Assembly (NCBI GenBank): GCA_029268045.1
Contig: JAJUHF010000005.1
Location: forward strand, 1-64,000
From: Anseongella ginsenosidimutans
Lineage (GTDB): Bacteria > Bacteroidota > Bacteroidia > Sphingobacteriales > Sphingobacteriaceae
Length of the DNA stretch: 64,000 nucleotides
Reading direction: 5' to 3'
Each line of letters begins with the position of its first letter. Positions within the stretch are counted from its first letter, which is position 1. A model generated the notes under the pieces. That model had not been told where the DNA came from and did no database searches. It saw nothing but the letters and a program-made list of their open reading frames with translations. The position numbers were made by a program, and so were the translations under genes. Below, one piece after another: positions 48,712 to 59,300 of this stretch.

Positions 48712-49959
48712 ATGCAGTCATTGATTAAGTTTGCCGGTATCCTCCTTTTGCTTTTGTGGGTTTCCCTGCCGGGTTACGGCCAGACCCGGGCGGAACTGGA
48801 AAGCCGCAAGCAGCAGTTGGAAAAGGAGATCGCCTATACCCAGCGTATTCTGAACGAAACGCAAAAGGACAAATCCGCTTCGCTCGAAGAGTTACAGGCG
48901 CTCAACTCCCAGATCAGGAACCGACAGAAGCTGATCAACAATATCAGTTCCCAGATCAATGTACTGGATAACGAAATCAACCAGAACGAACGCCAGATTG
49001 CTTCCCTGCGGGAAAAACTGGAAAAGCTTCAGGAAGAATACGCGGCCATGATCAGTTTTGCTTTCCGCAACAAAAACGCGTACTCCAAGCTGATGTTCAT
49101 TTTTGCCGCCGAAGATTTTCAACAGGCCTTCCGGCGGATCAGGTATCTGCAGGATATCAGCGAATACCGACGGAAGCAGGCCGTGTACATCCAGGAAACC
49201 CAGGCGGCTTTGAACCGTGAGATCGAGAAACTGAAGAACAACAAGGCCAGCCAGGTGAAACTGCTGGCGGAGAATGAAAAGCAGCGGGACGTATTAAACC
49301 AGGACAAGCAGAGGCAGGCTGCTGTGGTGGAGCAATTGCAGGACAAGGAGGCCTCCCTCAAGGAACGGCTGGCCAAACAGCAGCAGGAAGCCCGCCGCCT
49401 GGATGCAGCCATTTCCGCAGCCATCAAGCGGGAAATTGAAGAAGCCCGCCGGAAAGCCGAAGCCGCCGCCAAAGCGCGCGGTGAGGCGCCCCCGCCGGAA
49501 GCAAGTCGCGGTTCTTCCGCCTTGGCCATGACCCCGGAAGCCAAGGCCTTATCGGCCGGCTTTGCCAATAACCGCGGGAAATTGCCCTGGCCGGTGGAGG
49601 CGGGCGTGATTGTGTCCCGGTTCGGCAGGCAGGAACATCCGGTTCTGGAGAATGTCATTGTGAATAACCTCGGCGTGGGCATTAAAACCAATCCGAACGC
49701 CGTGGTCCGGGCCGTTTTCGACGGGGAGGTAACCAATATTGTAACCATCAGCGGGAACCTGGCGGTGCTGGTAAAGCACGGGGAATATTTCACGGTGTAT
49801 TCCAATCTGAAGTCGGTATCGGTGGAACGGGGGGACAAGGTGACGGTGAAACAGCCCCTGGGAATTGTCCGCACGACGGACGAAGGTACCAAGGTGGAGT
49901 TTCAGCTTTGGAAAGGGAATGTTAAACTGAATCCCGAATACTGGTTGTACGGAAGATAA
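48712..49959 (+). CDS. EnvC-like protein: coiled coil plus LytM/M23 domain
   Basis: 415 aa; signal peptide; long coiled coil RAELESRKQQLEKEIAYTQRIL; C-terminal SRFGRQEHPVLENVIVNNLGVGIKTNPNAVVRAVFDGEVTNI. Confidence 0.9.
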   Translation: MQSLIKFAGILLLLLWVSLPGYGQTRAELESRKQQLEKEIAYTQRILNETQKDKSASLEELQALNSQIRNRQKLINNISSQINVLDNEINQNERQIASLREKLEKLQEEYAAMISFAFRNKNAYSKLMFIFAAEDFQQAFRRIRYLQDISEYRRKQAVYIQETQAALNREIEKLKNNKASQVKLLAENEKQRDVLNQDKQRQAAVVEQLQDKEASLKERLAKQQQEARRLDAAISAAIKREIEEARRKAEAAAKARGEAPPPEASRGSSALAMTPEAKALSAGFANNRGKLPWPVEAGVIVSRFGRQEHPVLENVIVNNLGVGIKTNPNAVVRAVFDGEVTNIVTISGNLAVLVKHGEYFTVYSNLKSVSVERGDKVTVKQPLGIVRTTDEGTKVEFQLWKGNVKLNPEYWLYGR

Positions 49960-49976
49960 TTTTTATCGTATATTTG
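49945..49976 (+). promoter_or_regulatory. Putative tatA promoter: TTG-N21-TATATTTG
   Basis: TTG 49945-49947, TATATTTG 49969-49976, overlapping the 3' end of the envC-like gene. Confidence 0.52.
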
Positions 49977-49994
49977 TATTATAAATTTTATAAC

Positions 49995-50228
49995 ATGTTT
50001 CATAACAGTCTTTTGTTTTTAGGGGGGATGGGTGCCAGCGAGATCATTATTATCGCGCTGATTGTACTGTTGCTTTTCGGAGGAAGGAAAATCCCTGAGC
50101 TTATGCGCGGTCTGGGCCGTGGTGTAAGGGAGTTTAAGGATGCGCAGGAGGGGATTAAAGAAGAACTGGACGATTCGGTAAAACAATCCGACACGAAAAA
50201 ACAATCCACTCCGCAACCTCAGCAGTAA
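49995..50228 (+). CDS. tatA: Twin-arginine translocase TatA/TatE family subunit (copy 1)
   Basis: [58 protein letters not shown]. Start trimmed from 49974. Confidence 0.95.
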   Translation: MFHNSLLFLGGMGASEIIIIALIVLLLFGGRKIPELMRGLGRGVREFKDAQEGIKEELDDSVKQSDTKKQSTPQPQQ

Positions 50229-50255
50229 GGTTAAACCGTATAAATTTTCATTGTT

Positions 50256-50435
50256 GTGGGAACGCAGGAAATATTGATGATCGGCATGGTCGTATTATTG
50301 CTTTTCGGCGGCAAAAAGATCCCCGAGCTAATGCGCGGCCTTGGAAAAGGAATGAAGGAATTCAAAGACGCCTCCAGCGGCGTGCGTGAAGAAATTCAGA
50401 ATACCATCAACAGTATTGAAGACAAAAAACCGTGA
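50256..50435 (+). CDS. Twin-arginine translocase TatA/TatE family subunit (copy 2), absent from the ORF track
   Basis: GTG (or ATT 50250) start; translation [59 protein letters not shown]; stop TGA 50433-50435; 59 codons, apparently just under the track cutoff. Confidence 0.88.
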   Translation: MGTQEILMIGMVVLLLFGGKKIPELMRGLGKGMKEFKDASSGVREEIQNTINSIEDKKP

Positions 50436-51840
50436 TTCCACCATCAGGGAAGTAAGGAGCAGTCTTTCCGAGGGCAGCCTTACCTTACCCGGATTAGTGG
50501 ATTATTACCTATCCCGTATCAGGGAAAACGCGCATCTTAACGCTTTCATAGAAGTTTTTTCCGAAGAGGCCCTTGCGGCTGCAAATGTCATTCAGGAAAA
50601 GATAGAGCAGGGAACGGCCGGAAAGCTTGCCGGGCTGGTTATCGGAATCAAGGATAACATATGCTACCGGGATCACCGGGTAGCGGCCTCATCGCGCATG
50701 CTGGATGGTTTCGTTTCGGTTTATTCATCCACCGTGGTGGAACGCCTGCTGCAGGAGGACGCGATCATCATCGGGAGACTCAATTGCGACGAGTTCGCCA
50801 TGGGGGCTTCCAACGAGACGTCCTTTTACGGGCCGGTATTGAACGCGGCCGATACGACCCGGGTGCCGGGCGGATCGTCGGGCGGTTCCGCGGTAGCTGT
50901 GCAGGCGGGTCTGTGCCATGCCGCATTGGGTACCGATACCGGCGGATCGGTGAGACAGCCTGCCGCGTTCTGCGGCATTGTAGGCCTCAAGCCTACTTAC
51001 GGCCGGGTATCCAGAAAGGGCGTCATCGCCTATGCTTCCTCTTTTGATCAGGTTGGACCGCTGACCCGCTCGGTAGAAGACGCTGCGCTCATTCTGGAGG
51101 TTATTGCCGGCCCGGATCCGGGCGACAGTACCTCGTCTCCCCGGGAGGTGCCTGCATACAGCCAATCCCTTCAACAGGAAGGTACCCGCCGGATTGCTTA
51201 CCTGAAAGAAGCGTTGGATAGTCCCGGTCTGGATTCCGGGGTCCGGCAGTGCATGGAACAGCAGATCGCCCGGCTGCGGTCGGAAGGCCATACCGTGGAA
51301 GGCTGCGATTTTCCCTACCTCGACTACGTGGTTCCAACCTATTACATTCTTTCCATGGCCGAGGCATCTTCCAACCTGGCCCGCTACGATGGGGTGCATT
51401 ACGGTTACCGCAGTCCACTTGCCGACAGCCTGGAAAGTACCTACAAGAAATCACGGACCGAGGGGTTCGGAGAGGAAGTGAAACGGCGGATCATGCTGGG
51501 AACGTTTGTGCTAAGCGCCGGCTATTACGAAGCCTATTATTCCAAGGCGCAGAAGGTACGGCGCTTAATCCGGGACGCGCTTTCCGGTCTGCTTGCCAAT
51601 TATGATTTCATTCTGTTGCCTACCACCCCCACGCCCGCTTTCCGGTTCGGGGAAAAAATAGACGATCCCGTGGTGATGTACCTGGGCGATATTTTCACCG
51701 TTCAGGCTTCACTTGCCGGCTTGCCGGCGATCTCCATCCCGGCAGGGAACCATCCCGACGGTCTGCCGGTAGGCATGCAATTAATTGGACGGAAATTCGG
51801 CGAAGCGGACCTGCTATCCTTTGCCCACCGTATTTTTTAG
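50416..51840 (+). CDS. gatA: Aspartyl/glutamyl-tRNA amidotransferase subunit A
   Basis: Amidase signature [51 protein letters not shown]. Start uncertain: TTG 50416 preferred over the track's GTG 50386, which lies deeper in tatA copy 2. Confidence 0.92.
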   Translation: MKTKNRDSTIREVRSSLSEGSLTLPGLVDYYLSRIRENAHLNAFIEVFSEEALAAANVIQEKIEQGTAGKLAGLVIGIKDNICYRDHRVAASSRMLDGFVSVYSSTVVERLLQEDAIIIGRLNCDEFAMGASNETSFYGPVLNAADTTRVPGGSSGGSAVAVQAGLCHAALGTDTGGSVRQPAAFCGIVGLKPTYGRVSRKGVIAYASSFDQVGPLTRSVEDAALILEVIAGPDPGDSTSSPREVPAYSQSLQQEGTRRIAYLKEALDSPGLDSGVRQCMEQQIARLRSEGHTVEGCDFPYLDYVVPTYYILSMAEASSNLARYDGVHYGYRSPLADSLESTYKKSRTEGFGEEVKRRIMLGTFVLSAGYYEAYYSKAQKVRRLIRDALSGLLANYDFILLPTTPTPAFRFGEKIDDPVVMYLGDIFTVQASLAGLPAISIPAGNHPDGLPVGMQLIGRKFGEADLLSFAHRIF

Positions 51841-51887
51841 CAGCGGCATACTAAGGCGGCGTTTTTACAGTTATTTTTAGAGAATGT

Positions 51888-51895
51888 TATATTTG
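51888..51895 (+). promoter_or_regulatory. Putative -7 element TATATTTG
   Basis: Perfect TAnnTTTG, 23 nt upstream of ATG 51919. Confidence 0.45.
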
Positions 51896-51918
51896 TCCAG
51901 CAAACTAACCGTTCCCTG

Positions 51919-53337
51919 ATGGCAAAACGTCCTTTGTATTTATTCGCGTTATCTGTATACCTGCTGTTTTCTTCTTTTGCCTTTGCCGCGGCAGGGGCAG
52001 CGGATGAGCCGGTCCCGTCTCCCGCAGAAGGTGCCCCGGTGAACATGGCGTTGGATTCGTTGGATACCATCCGGCGCATGGCAGGTGATTCGGTTCTGAC
52101 CCGGGAGCCGCGCGATCAGGAGCGCGCCCGCCTGTTCGGGCACGTCCCCTTATATAAGCGGCAGCTCGATTCCATCCAGAACATGGTTCCCCTGACTTAC
52201 AACGAGGTGGTGGAATCGTATATAGATCAGTATGTTCACCGTAGAAAAGGGCTCATCTCCCGGATGATGGGTCTGTCGGAATATTATTTTCCGATTTTCG
52301 AGCAAGCGTTAAAGGAAAAAGGCTTACCCGTGGAATTGAAATACCTTTCCATCGTGGAATCGGCCCTGAATCCCAACGCCGTATCCCGGGTGGGGGCTAC
52401 GGGGCTATGGCAGTTCATGTACACCACAGCCCGCGAGTACGGCCTGCAGATGAACAGTTACATTGACGAACGCCGCGACCCGGTTGCCGCCAGCCAGGCT
52501 GCAGCGGAATACCTAAGCAATATGTACGGACGATACGGTGACTGGCTACTGGCCATTGCATCGTATAACTGCGGACCCGGCAACGTGGAACGGGCGATTC
52601 ACAAGGCAGGCGGAAAGCTTGATTTCTGGGCGATCCGGCCCTATCTTCCACAGGAAACCCGGAATTACGTACCCGCCTATATTGCCGTTACCTACCTGAT
52701 GAATTACGCGGAGGAACATGAAATCCATCCCGCGCCCCCCGAACTTGCCGTTCAGTGTGTACCGGTACAGATCGAAAAACATATTTCGCTATCCAGTCTG
52801 TCCCGTCAGCTGGACATGGAAGCCGAACAGCTCTACCTGTTAAATCCCAAATACCGTCGGCGCATTGTCAATGGATCGGGCGCCCACCCTCAGACGGTCT
52901 GGCTGCCACCGGTCAAGGCGGAACTTTACGCCAGCCTGCAGCGCGGTGAAGCGGACCCGAAGGTGCTTGCCGCATCCGATAAAAAAGAAACCGATGACCC
53001 CGAACCGGTTTATTATACGGTCAGAAAAGGGGACAACCTGACGGCTATTGCCAACCGTTTCCGTTGCAGCGTACAGGATCTGAAAGTATGGAACGACCTT
53101 GCCGGCACCCGCTTGGTGCCGGGACAGCGCCTGATGGTCACTTCCGGGGAAGCGGCCGACCAGCCGCAGTCGCGGACCTATCTGGTTAGAACCTATAAGG
53201 TACAGCGCGGAGACACGCTCTCGGGTATTGCCGCCCGCTTCGGAACATCCGTGGCGGTCCTGAAGGAATTAAACGGGATCCGGAATGCGACAGCCCTCCG
53301 CGCCGGGAAGATCATTAAGGTGAATCCGGAAGGTTAA
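51919..53337 (+). CDS. Membrane-bound lytic murein transglycosylase (MltD-like) with two LysM domains
   Basis: 472 aa; SLT domain LKYLSIVESALNPNAVSRVGATGLWQFMYTTAREYGL; LysM YYTVRKGDNLTAIANRF and TYKVQRGDTLSGIAARFG. Confidence 0.94.
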   Translation: MAKRPLYLFALSVYLLFSSFAFAAAGAADEPVPSPAEGAPVNMALDSLDTIRRMAGDSVLTREPRDQERARLFGHVPLYKRQLDSIQNMVPLTYNEVVESYIDQYVHRRKGLISRMMGLSEYYFPIFEQALKEKGLPVELKYLSIVESALNPNAVSRVGATGLWQFMYTTAREYGLQMNSYIDERRDPVAASQAAAEYLSNMYGRYGDWLLAIASYNCGPGNVERAIHKAGGKLDFWAIRPYLPQETRNYVPAYIAVTYLMNYAEEHEIHPAPPELAVQCVPVQIEKHISLSSLSRQLDMEAEQLYLLNPKYRRRIVNGSGAHPQTVWLPPVKAELYASLQRGEADPKVLAASDKKETDDPEPVYYTVRKGDNLTAIANRFRCSVQDLKVWNDLAGTRLVPGQRLMVTSGEAADQPQSRTYLVRTYKVQRGDTLSGIAARFGTSVAVLKELNGIRNATALRAGKIIKVNPEG

Positions 53338-53367
53338 ATCACGCCCTGGACCCTTACAAGGCATAAC

Positions 53368-53395
53368 GTCCTGACATATATGTCAGGACTTTTTT
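53368..53395 (+). terminator. Rho-independent terminator
   Basis: GTCCTGACATATATGTCAGGAC, 22-nt perfect palindrome, followed by TTTTTT. Confidence 0.9.
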
Positions 53396-53423
53396 ATATG
53401 TCGCTCCTTCCCTACGGATTTTG

Positions 53424-53431
53424 TATTTTTG
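53424..53431 (+). promoter_or_regulatory. Putative -7 element TATTTTTG for maeB
   Basis: Perfect TAnnTTTG, 21 nt upstream of ATG 53453. Confidence 0.4.
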
Positions 53432-53452
53432 ACCTTTGAAAACGACCGCTTA

Positions 53453-55732
53453 ATGAAGAAAACGCGTAAACAGGATGCCCTCGATTACCATTCTTCCGGC
53501 AGGCCTGGAAAGATAGAAGTAATCCCTACCAAGGCCACTTCTTCCCAGCGCGACCTGTCGCTTGCGTATTCTCCGGGTGTAGCGGAACCCTGCCTTAAAA
53601 TTGCCGAAAACAAGGACGACGTTTACAAATACACGGTCAAGGGAAACCTCGTAGGGGTCATCAGCAACGGAACCTCTGTGCTGGGGCTGGGCAATATCGG
53701 GGCCGAAGCTGCCAAACCCGTCATGGAAGGGAAAGGGCTGCTCTTCAAGATATTTGCCGACATCGACGTATTTGACATTGAGTTGAATGTGGATACAGCG
53801 GATGAATTCGTGCGCATCGTGAAAGCATTGGAGCCCACATTCGGCGGTGTGAATCTGGAGGACATTAAGGCGCCCGAATGTTTTGAAATTGAATCCAGGC
53901 TGAAAGAGGAACTTAATATACCGGTCATGCACGACGACCAGCACGGTACCGCCATTATTTCGGGCGCCGCGCTGCTGAATGCACTTGAAATTCAGAAGAA
54001 GAAAATCGAGAAAGCAAAATTTGTCGTAGCCGGAGCGGGTGCCGCCGCGGTTTCCTGCACCCGGATCTACATTGCCCTGGGCGCGAAAAAGGAAAACATC
54101 GTCATGGTGGACACCCGGGGCGTGATCCGGCGGGATCGGGAAGACCTGGATCCCATCAAGGAGGAATTTGCCACCAAGCGGAAACTGCATACCTTGGAGG
54201 ACGCGCTGAAAAACGCCGACGTATTCATCGGATTGTCCAGGGGAGGTATACTTTCCCCGGCCATGCTCAAATCCATGGCAAAGAACCCCATCGTATTTGC
54301 CATGGCCAATCCCGATCCGGAGATTTCCTACGAACTGGCGTTGAAGACGCGGAAGGACATCGTCATGGCCACCGGCCGTTCCGATTATCCGAACCAGGTG
54401 AACAATGTGCTTGGTTTCCCCTATATATTCCGCGGCGCACTCGATGTGCGGGCCACCACCATTAATGAAGCGATGAAGCTGGCTGCCGTCCGGGCCATTG
54501 CCGACCTGGCCAAACGTTCCGTGCCCGAGGCGGTGAATCTTGCCTACAACCAACAAAACATTACGTTCGGAAAAGAATACATTATTCCCAAACCGGTTGA
54601 TTACCGGCTGATTACCCACGTGGCTCCCGCGGTGGCCAAAGCGGCCATGGAAACGGGTGTGGCACGGGATAAGATCAAAGACTGGGATCAGTACAGGGCA
54701 GCGCTCCGAAAACGGCTGGGTCTGGACGATTCCATGATGCGAGCTGTAAGCGAAAAGGCGCGGTCCAATCCAAAACGGGTTGTGTTTGCCGAAGCCGATA
54801 CCTACAAAATACTAAAGGCTGCCCAGATCGTAATCGAGGAAGGCCTGGCCCGTCCCATCCTGCTGGGCAACCGGAAGAAGATCAGAAAATTGGTGGAGGA
54901 AAATGCCTTGGAAATTTACGATAGCCCGGTCATTGACCCCGCCGAAATTCCCGAAGACAAGGTCAAGGTCTATGCGGCCATGCTCTATAAAAAACGGCAA
55001 CGCCGGGGTATGACCGAAGGGGAGGCCCGCAAGCTAATCCGAAGCGCACGTAATTACCTGGGAGCCGCCATGGTAGAGTTGGGTGAAGCCGACGCCCTGG
55101 TTTCGGGTCTTACCAAGAATTACGCCGAAACGATCCGGCCCGCCCTCCAGCTAATCGGCACCGCGCCCGGCATCCGGAAGGTGGCGGGGATGTATCTGCT
55201 GCTGACCCGGAAGGGTCCCATTTTCATTGCCGATACAACCGTCAACGAGGATCCGCTTGTGGATGACATCGTGGACATTACATTGCTGATCGAGAACGCG
55301 GTAAGGAAGTTCAATGTGCAGCCCCGAATCGCCCTGCTCTCCTATTCGAATTTTGGGTCCCATGAAGGGGATGTTCCCCGGAAAATGCGCGAGGCGGTAG
55401 CCCGCCTGCATGCCGAACATCCGCACCTGATTGTGGAAGGCGAAATGCAGGCCAATTTTGCTACCAATGCCGCGCTGCTTGATGATAATTTTCCGTTCTC
55501 CACCTTGGCGGGGGAGGCGGCCAATACCCTGATCTGTCCGAATTTGGAATCGGGGAATATCGCATACAAGTTATTGCAGGAAGTAGGGGGAGCCGAAGCA
55601 GTTGGCCCCATCCTGCTTGGTATGAAAAAACCGGTCCATATCCTGCAGCTGGGAAGCTCAGTCCGGGAAATTGTGAACATCGTGACCATTGCGGTGGTGG
55701 ATGCACAGGAAAAAGCAGATTTAGCAAAATAA
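53453..55732 (+). CDS. maeB: NADP-dependent malic enzyme fused to a phosphotransacetylase-like domain
   Basis: SLAYSPGVAEPCLKIAENKDDVYKYTVKGNLVGVISNGTSVLGLGNIG; C-terminal PTA-like half (KRVVFAEADTYKILKAAQIVIEEGLARPILLG). Start trimmed to MKKTRKQDALDYH. Confidence 0.95.
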   Translation: MKKTRKQDALDYHSSGRPGKIEVIPTKATSSQRDLSLAYSPGVAEPCLKIAENKDDVYKYTVKGNLVGVISNGTSVLGLGNIGAEAAKPVMEGKGLLFKIFADIDVFDIELNVDTADEFVRIVKALEPTFGGVNLEDIKAPECFEIESRLKEELNIPVMHDDQHGTAIISGAALLNALEIQKKKIEKAKFVVAGAGAAAVSCTRIYIALGAKKENIVMVDTRGVIRRDREDLDPIKEEFATKRKLHTLEDALKNADVFIGLSRGGILSPAMLKSMAKNPIVFAMANPDPEISYELALKTRKDIVMATGRSDYPNQVNNVLGFPYIFRGALDVRATTINEAMKLAAVRAIADLAKRSVPEAVNLAYNQQNITFGKEYIIPKPVDYRLITHVAPAVAKAAMETGVARDKIKDWDQYRAALRKRLGLDDSMMRAVSEKARSNPKRVVFAEADTYKILKAAQIVIEEGLARPILLGNRKKIRKLVEENALEIYDSPVIDPAEIPEDKVKVYAAMLYKKRQRRGMTEGEARKLIRSARNYLGAAMVELGEADALVSGLTKNYAETIRPALQLIGTAPGIRKVAGMYLLLTRKGPIFIADTTVNEDPLVDDIVDITLLIENAVRKFNVQPRIALLSYSNFGSHEGDVPRKMREAVARLHAEHPHLIVEGEMQANFATNAALLDDNFPFSTLAGEAANTLICPNLESGNIAYKLLQEVGGAEAVGPILLGMKKPVHILQLGSSVREIVNIVTIAVVDAQEKADLAK

Positions 55733-55757
55733 AGGTAGGTAAGCAGGAAACAAGTAC

Positions 55758-56354
55758 ATGATCGCCTATATTCAAGGAGAACTTAATTTTCTGGGCCCCA
55801 CATACGTCGTAATTGAAGCGGGAGGCCTGGGATACCACATTCACATCTCCCTTCATACGTATTCGGAGCTGGTGAATGCCCGGAAGGAGCCCGGTGCACA
55901 CGTCCGGCTGTTCACCTATCTGCATATCAAGGAAGACGCGCATACCCTTTATGGTTTTGCCAGTGAGGAAGAGCGGCGGCTTTTTTCCCACCTGATTTCC
56001 GTCTCGGGTATCGGCCCCAGTACCGGCCGGATGATCTTATCTTCCATTGCTCCTTCGGAAATGGAGGAAGCCATCATCAACGGCAACGTGAACTTGATCA
56101 AAAGCGTGAAAGGGATCGGACCCAAATCGGCCCAGCGCATCATACTGGAATTGCAAGATAAACTGAAGAAGGAAGGACGCTCTTCCCTGATCCAGACTCC
56201 GGTGAACGCGACTGCCCGCGAAGAGGCGCTTTCGGCGCTGCTTATGTTGGGCTTCACCAGGAACGCAGTGGAAAAAGCATTGAATACGGTCATGAAGGAA
56301 GCGGGGGACGCGCCGGTGGAACTGATCATAAAAAATGCCTTGAAGCTCTTATAA
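55758..56354 (+). CDS. ruvA: Holliday junction branch migration protein RuvA
   Basis: 198 aa; MIAYIQGELNFLGPTYVVIEAGGLGYHIHIS, LYGFASEEERRLFSHLISVSGIGPSTG, KGIGPKSAQRIILELQDKL. Confidence 0.96.
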   Translation: MIAYIQGELNFLGPTYVVIEAGGLGYHIHISLHTYSELVNARKEPGAHVRLFTYLHIKEDAHTLYGFASEEERRLFSHLISVSGIGPSTGRMILSSIAPSEMEEAIINGNVNLIKSVKGIGPKSAQRIILELQDKLKKEGRSSLIQTPVNATAREEALSALLMLGFTRNAVEKALNTVMKEAGDAPVELIIKNALKLL

Positions 56355-56363
56355 TCCCAGGAT

Positions 56364-59300
56364 TTGAAAAACACGTTTACCATATTGCGTCGTCTTCTGA
56401 TACTGGTCGCTGTCCTGTTCGGGGTGGGGCGGCTTGCCGCCCAGGACACCCTGACGGCGACGGGTCCGGGGTTGGCTGCCGATACCATTCCAGAGACCCC
56501 TTCTCCGGTTTCCCTTCCTTATCCTGTGAAAGACTATCCCACCGTGCTGGGCGCTCCGCGTTCGGGGATTGATCTGAGAACCCCCTCAAACGTGCAGCGG
56601 GAAATTATGTACGATCCGGAAACCCAGCGGTATTACATTACGGAAAAAATAGGCAATATCAGCTACCGGATGCCGCAGTACCTGGACTTCAGTGAATACG
56701 GGCAGCGCGAACTGGAAAGAATAAAACGGGAATACTGGTTGCAGCGGACCGGGTCTTCCAGTATTGTACAAAGCAGGGGAATGATCCCGAAACTGGAAGT
56801 CCGGGGCGAAACCTTCGACCGGCTTTTCGGAGGGAATTTCGTGGATATCCGCCCGCAGGGTCTTGCCGAGGTGACTTTCGGTGGACAGTTTAACAACAAC
56901 GCCAACCCGCTGTTCAACGAACGCCAACGCAAACAGGGAAGCTTTAATTTCGATCAGAATATTCAGATGAACCTGGTGGGGAATATCGGAGAGAAGTTGC
57001 GGGTGACCACCAACTACAACAGCCAGGCCCAATTTGATTTCGAAAACCAGATCAAGTTTGAATACACGGGTTACGAAGATGAGATCATCCGGAAGATCGA
57101 GGTGGGACAGGTCAATCTTCCGATCAGCGGAAGTCTGATCACAGGATATCAGTCGCTCTTTGGCGTAAAAACACAATTGCAGTTTGGCAGGCTCGGAGTC
57201 ACCACGGTGTTTTCCCAGCAAAAGAGCCAGACCAAGGAAATTGTCCTCAACAACGGTGCGCAGGTCAACGAATTCAAGATAAAAGCCGATGAGTACGAAG
57301 CAAACAAGCACTATTTCCTCGCCCAGTTTTTCCGGGACAATTACAATCGCTCGCTGGCTAACCTCCCGTTCATCAACTCGGGGGTGGTGATCAATAAAAT
57401 TGAAGTCTGGGTAACCAACAAGACCAATAATTTCACAAACGCAAGGGATATCATCGCGTTCCTGGACCTGGGTGAGAACGATCCCTACAACGACGCGCTG
57501 TTCACCGGGGGAAGCTCCTACACGCGGTTTCCCTCGGCGTTCACCAGTCCGGCCTTTCCCCGTCACTCCAACAACTTGTTGGAAGTGATCCCTGCCTCTT
57601 CCAGAAATTCCAACGACAACAGCATCGCGGGGTTTTTTGCGGCCACCGGTGCCAGTGATAATTATGTAAAGCTGACTTACGCCCGCCAGCTTGCCAGCAC
57701 GGAATTCACCCTTCATCCTTCCCTGGGTTATATTTCCCTGAATCAGCCGCTGAATGCGGACGAGGTGCTGGCCGTGGCGTTCCGCTATACGGTAAACGGG
57801 GTCGAATACCAGGTGGGGGAGTTTTCCACGGATATTCCCAACGACCCGAACAACCCCAGCGTACTTTACACGAAACTGTTAAAGAACGAAACGCTTAAAA
57901 CGAATCTGCCTACTTGGGATCTGATGATGAAGAACATCTATTCCTTGCAGGCTTTTCAGATTGAACAACAGGATTTCCGCCTGGATGTGTACCGGCTGGA
58001 TGAATCAACCGGCATCGAGCAGCCGGTGATCGCCGAAGGATCGCAGACCGCAGGCAAGCCCTTCCTGCAGCTGGTGGGGCTGGATCGGATCAACGGTCAG
58101 CAGGCGCCGCAGCCGGACGGTGTTTTTGATTTTCTTCGCGACATCACCGTGGACCCCCTGAACGGGCGGATCATCTTTCCGGTGGTGGAACCCTTCGGGG
58201 AAGACCTGGCGCGGCAATTCGCTCCGGGTGAAACGGCCCTGATTGAAAAGTATGTGTTCAGGGAACTTTACGATTCCACGCGGTACGTGGCCCAGCAGGC
58301 GGCCGAGGTAAACAAGTATTTTTTCAAGGGAACCTACCGTTCGGGATCGGGTTCGGAATTTTCGCTGAACGCGATCAATGTGCCGCAGGGTTCGGTGGTG
58401 GTTACCGCCGGTACCACGCCTCTGATCGAAGGGGTTGACTATACGGTCGATTACAATCTGGGACGGGTACGGATTTTGAACGAGGCGATTCTTAACTCAG
58501 GCATGCCCGTGAGCATCAAGCTGGAAAGCAATGAATTGTTCGGCCTGCAGTCCAAGACCCTGTTCGGGACAAGGCTGGATTATCAGGTAAACGACAAACT
58601 GGTGCTCGGGGGAACGTTCATGAACCTCAAGGAGCGCCCGCTGACCCCCAAGGTGAATATCGGGGAGGAAGCGATTTCGAATACGATCTGGGGTTTCGAT
58701 GCCAGCTACCGTTCCGACTCCCGTTGGCTGACCAAATTGGTGGACAAACTGCCCTTGCTGGAAACCCGTCAGTTGTCCACCATCACGTTTGATACGGAAT
58801 TCGCCCATCTGATGCCCGGGCACTCCCGCAGCCTGAACGTGGCCGGCAACAGGGGCGGGGTCTCCTATATCGACGATTTTGAAACCAGCCGTTCGGTCAT
58901 CGATCTGAAGAATGCCACCAACTGGTATATTTCCAGCACGCCCTCCATGTTCCCGGAGTCGGCGCTCAGCAACGACCTTAGCTACGGGTTCAACCGTGCG
59001 CTGCTTGCTTTTTATAATATCGACCCCATTTTCTATAATAAAAACAGCAGTCTGAATCCCGATAACATCCGCAATAACAAGGATGTATTATCCAATCACT
59101 ATGTTCGGGAGGTACTGGAGCGGGAGGTCTTCCCGAACAAGGAATCCATCAGCAGTCAACCCAATGTGATCTCCACGTTGAATCTCGCATTTTATCCCAA
59201 TACCCGGGGTCCGTATAATTTTACCACCACCGGGCTCAATCCGGACGGGACCTTCTCCAATCCGGCCTCCAAGTGGGGTGGGATCATGCGACGGATCGAG

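Noticed and set aside
53450-54619. 389-aa antisense ORF opposite maeB
   Set aside because: Codon-aligned mirror of a highly conserved gene, ending at a sense TTA; same artefact.
56586-57716. 376-aa antisense ORF in sprA (also 59697-60674 and 60575-61282)
   Set aside because: Antisense to strongly supported sprA coding sequence; no domain signature.
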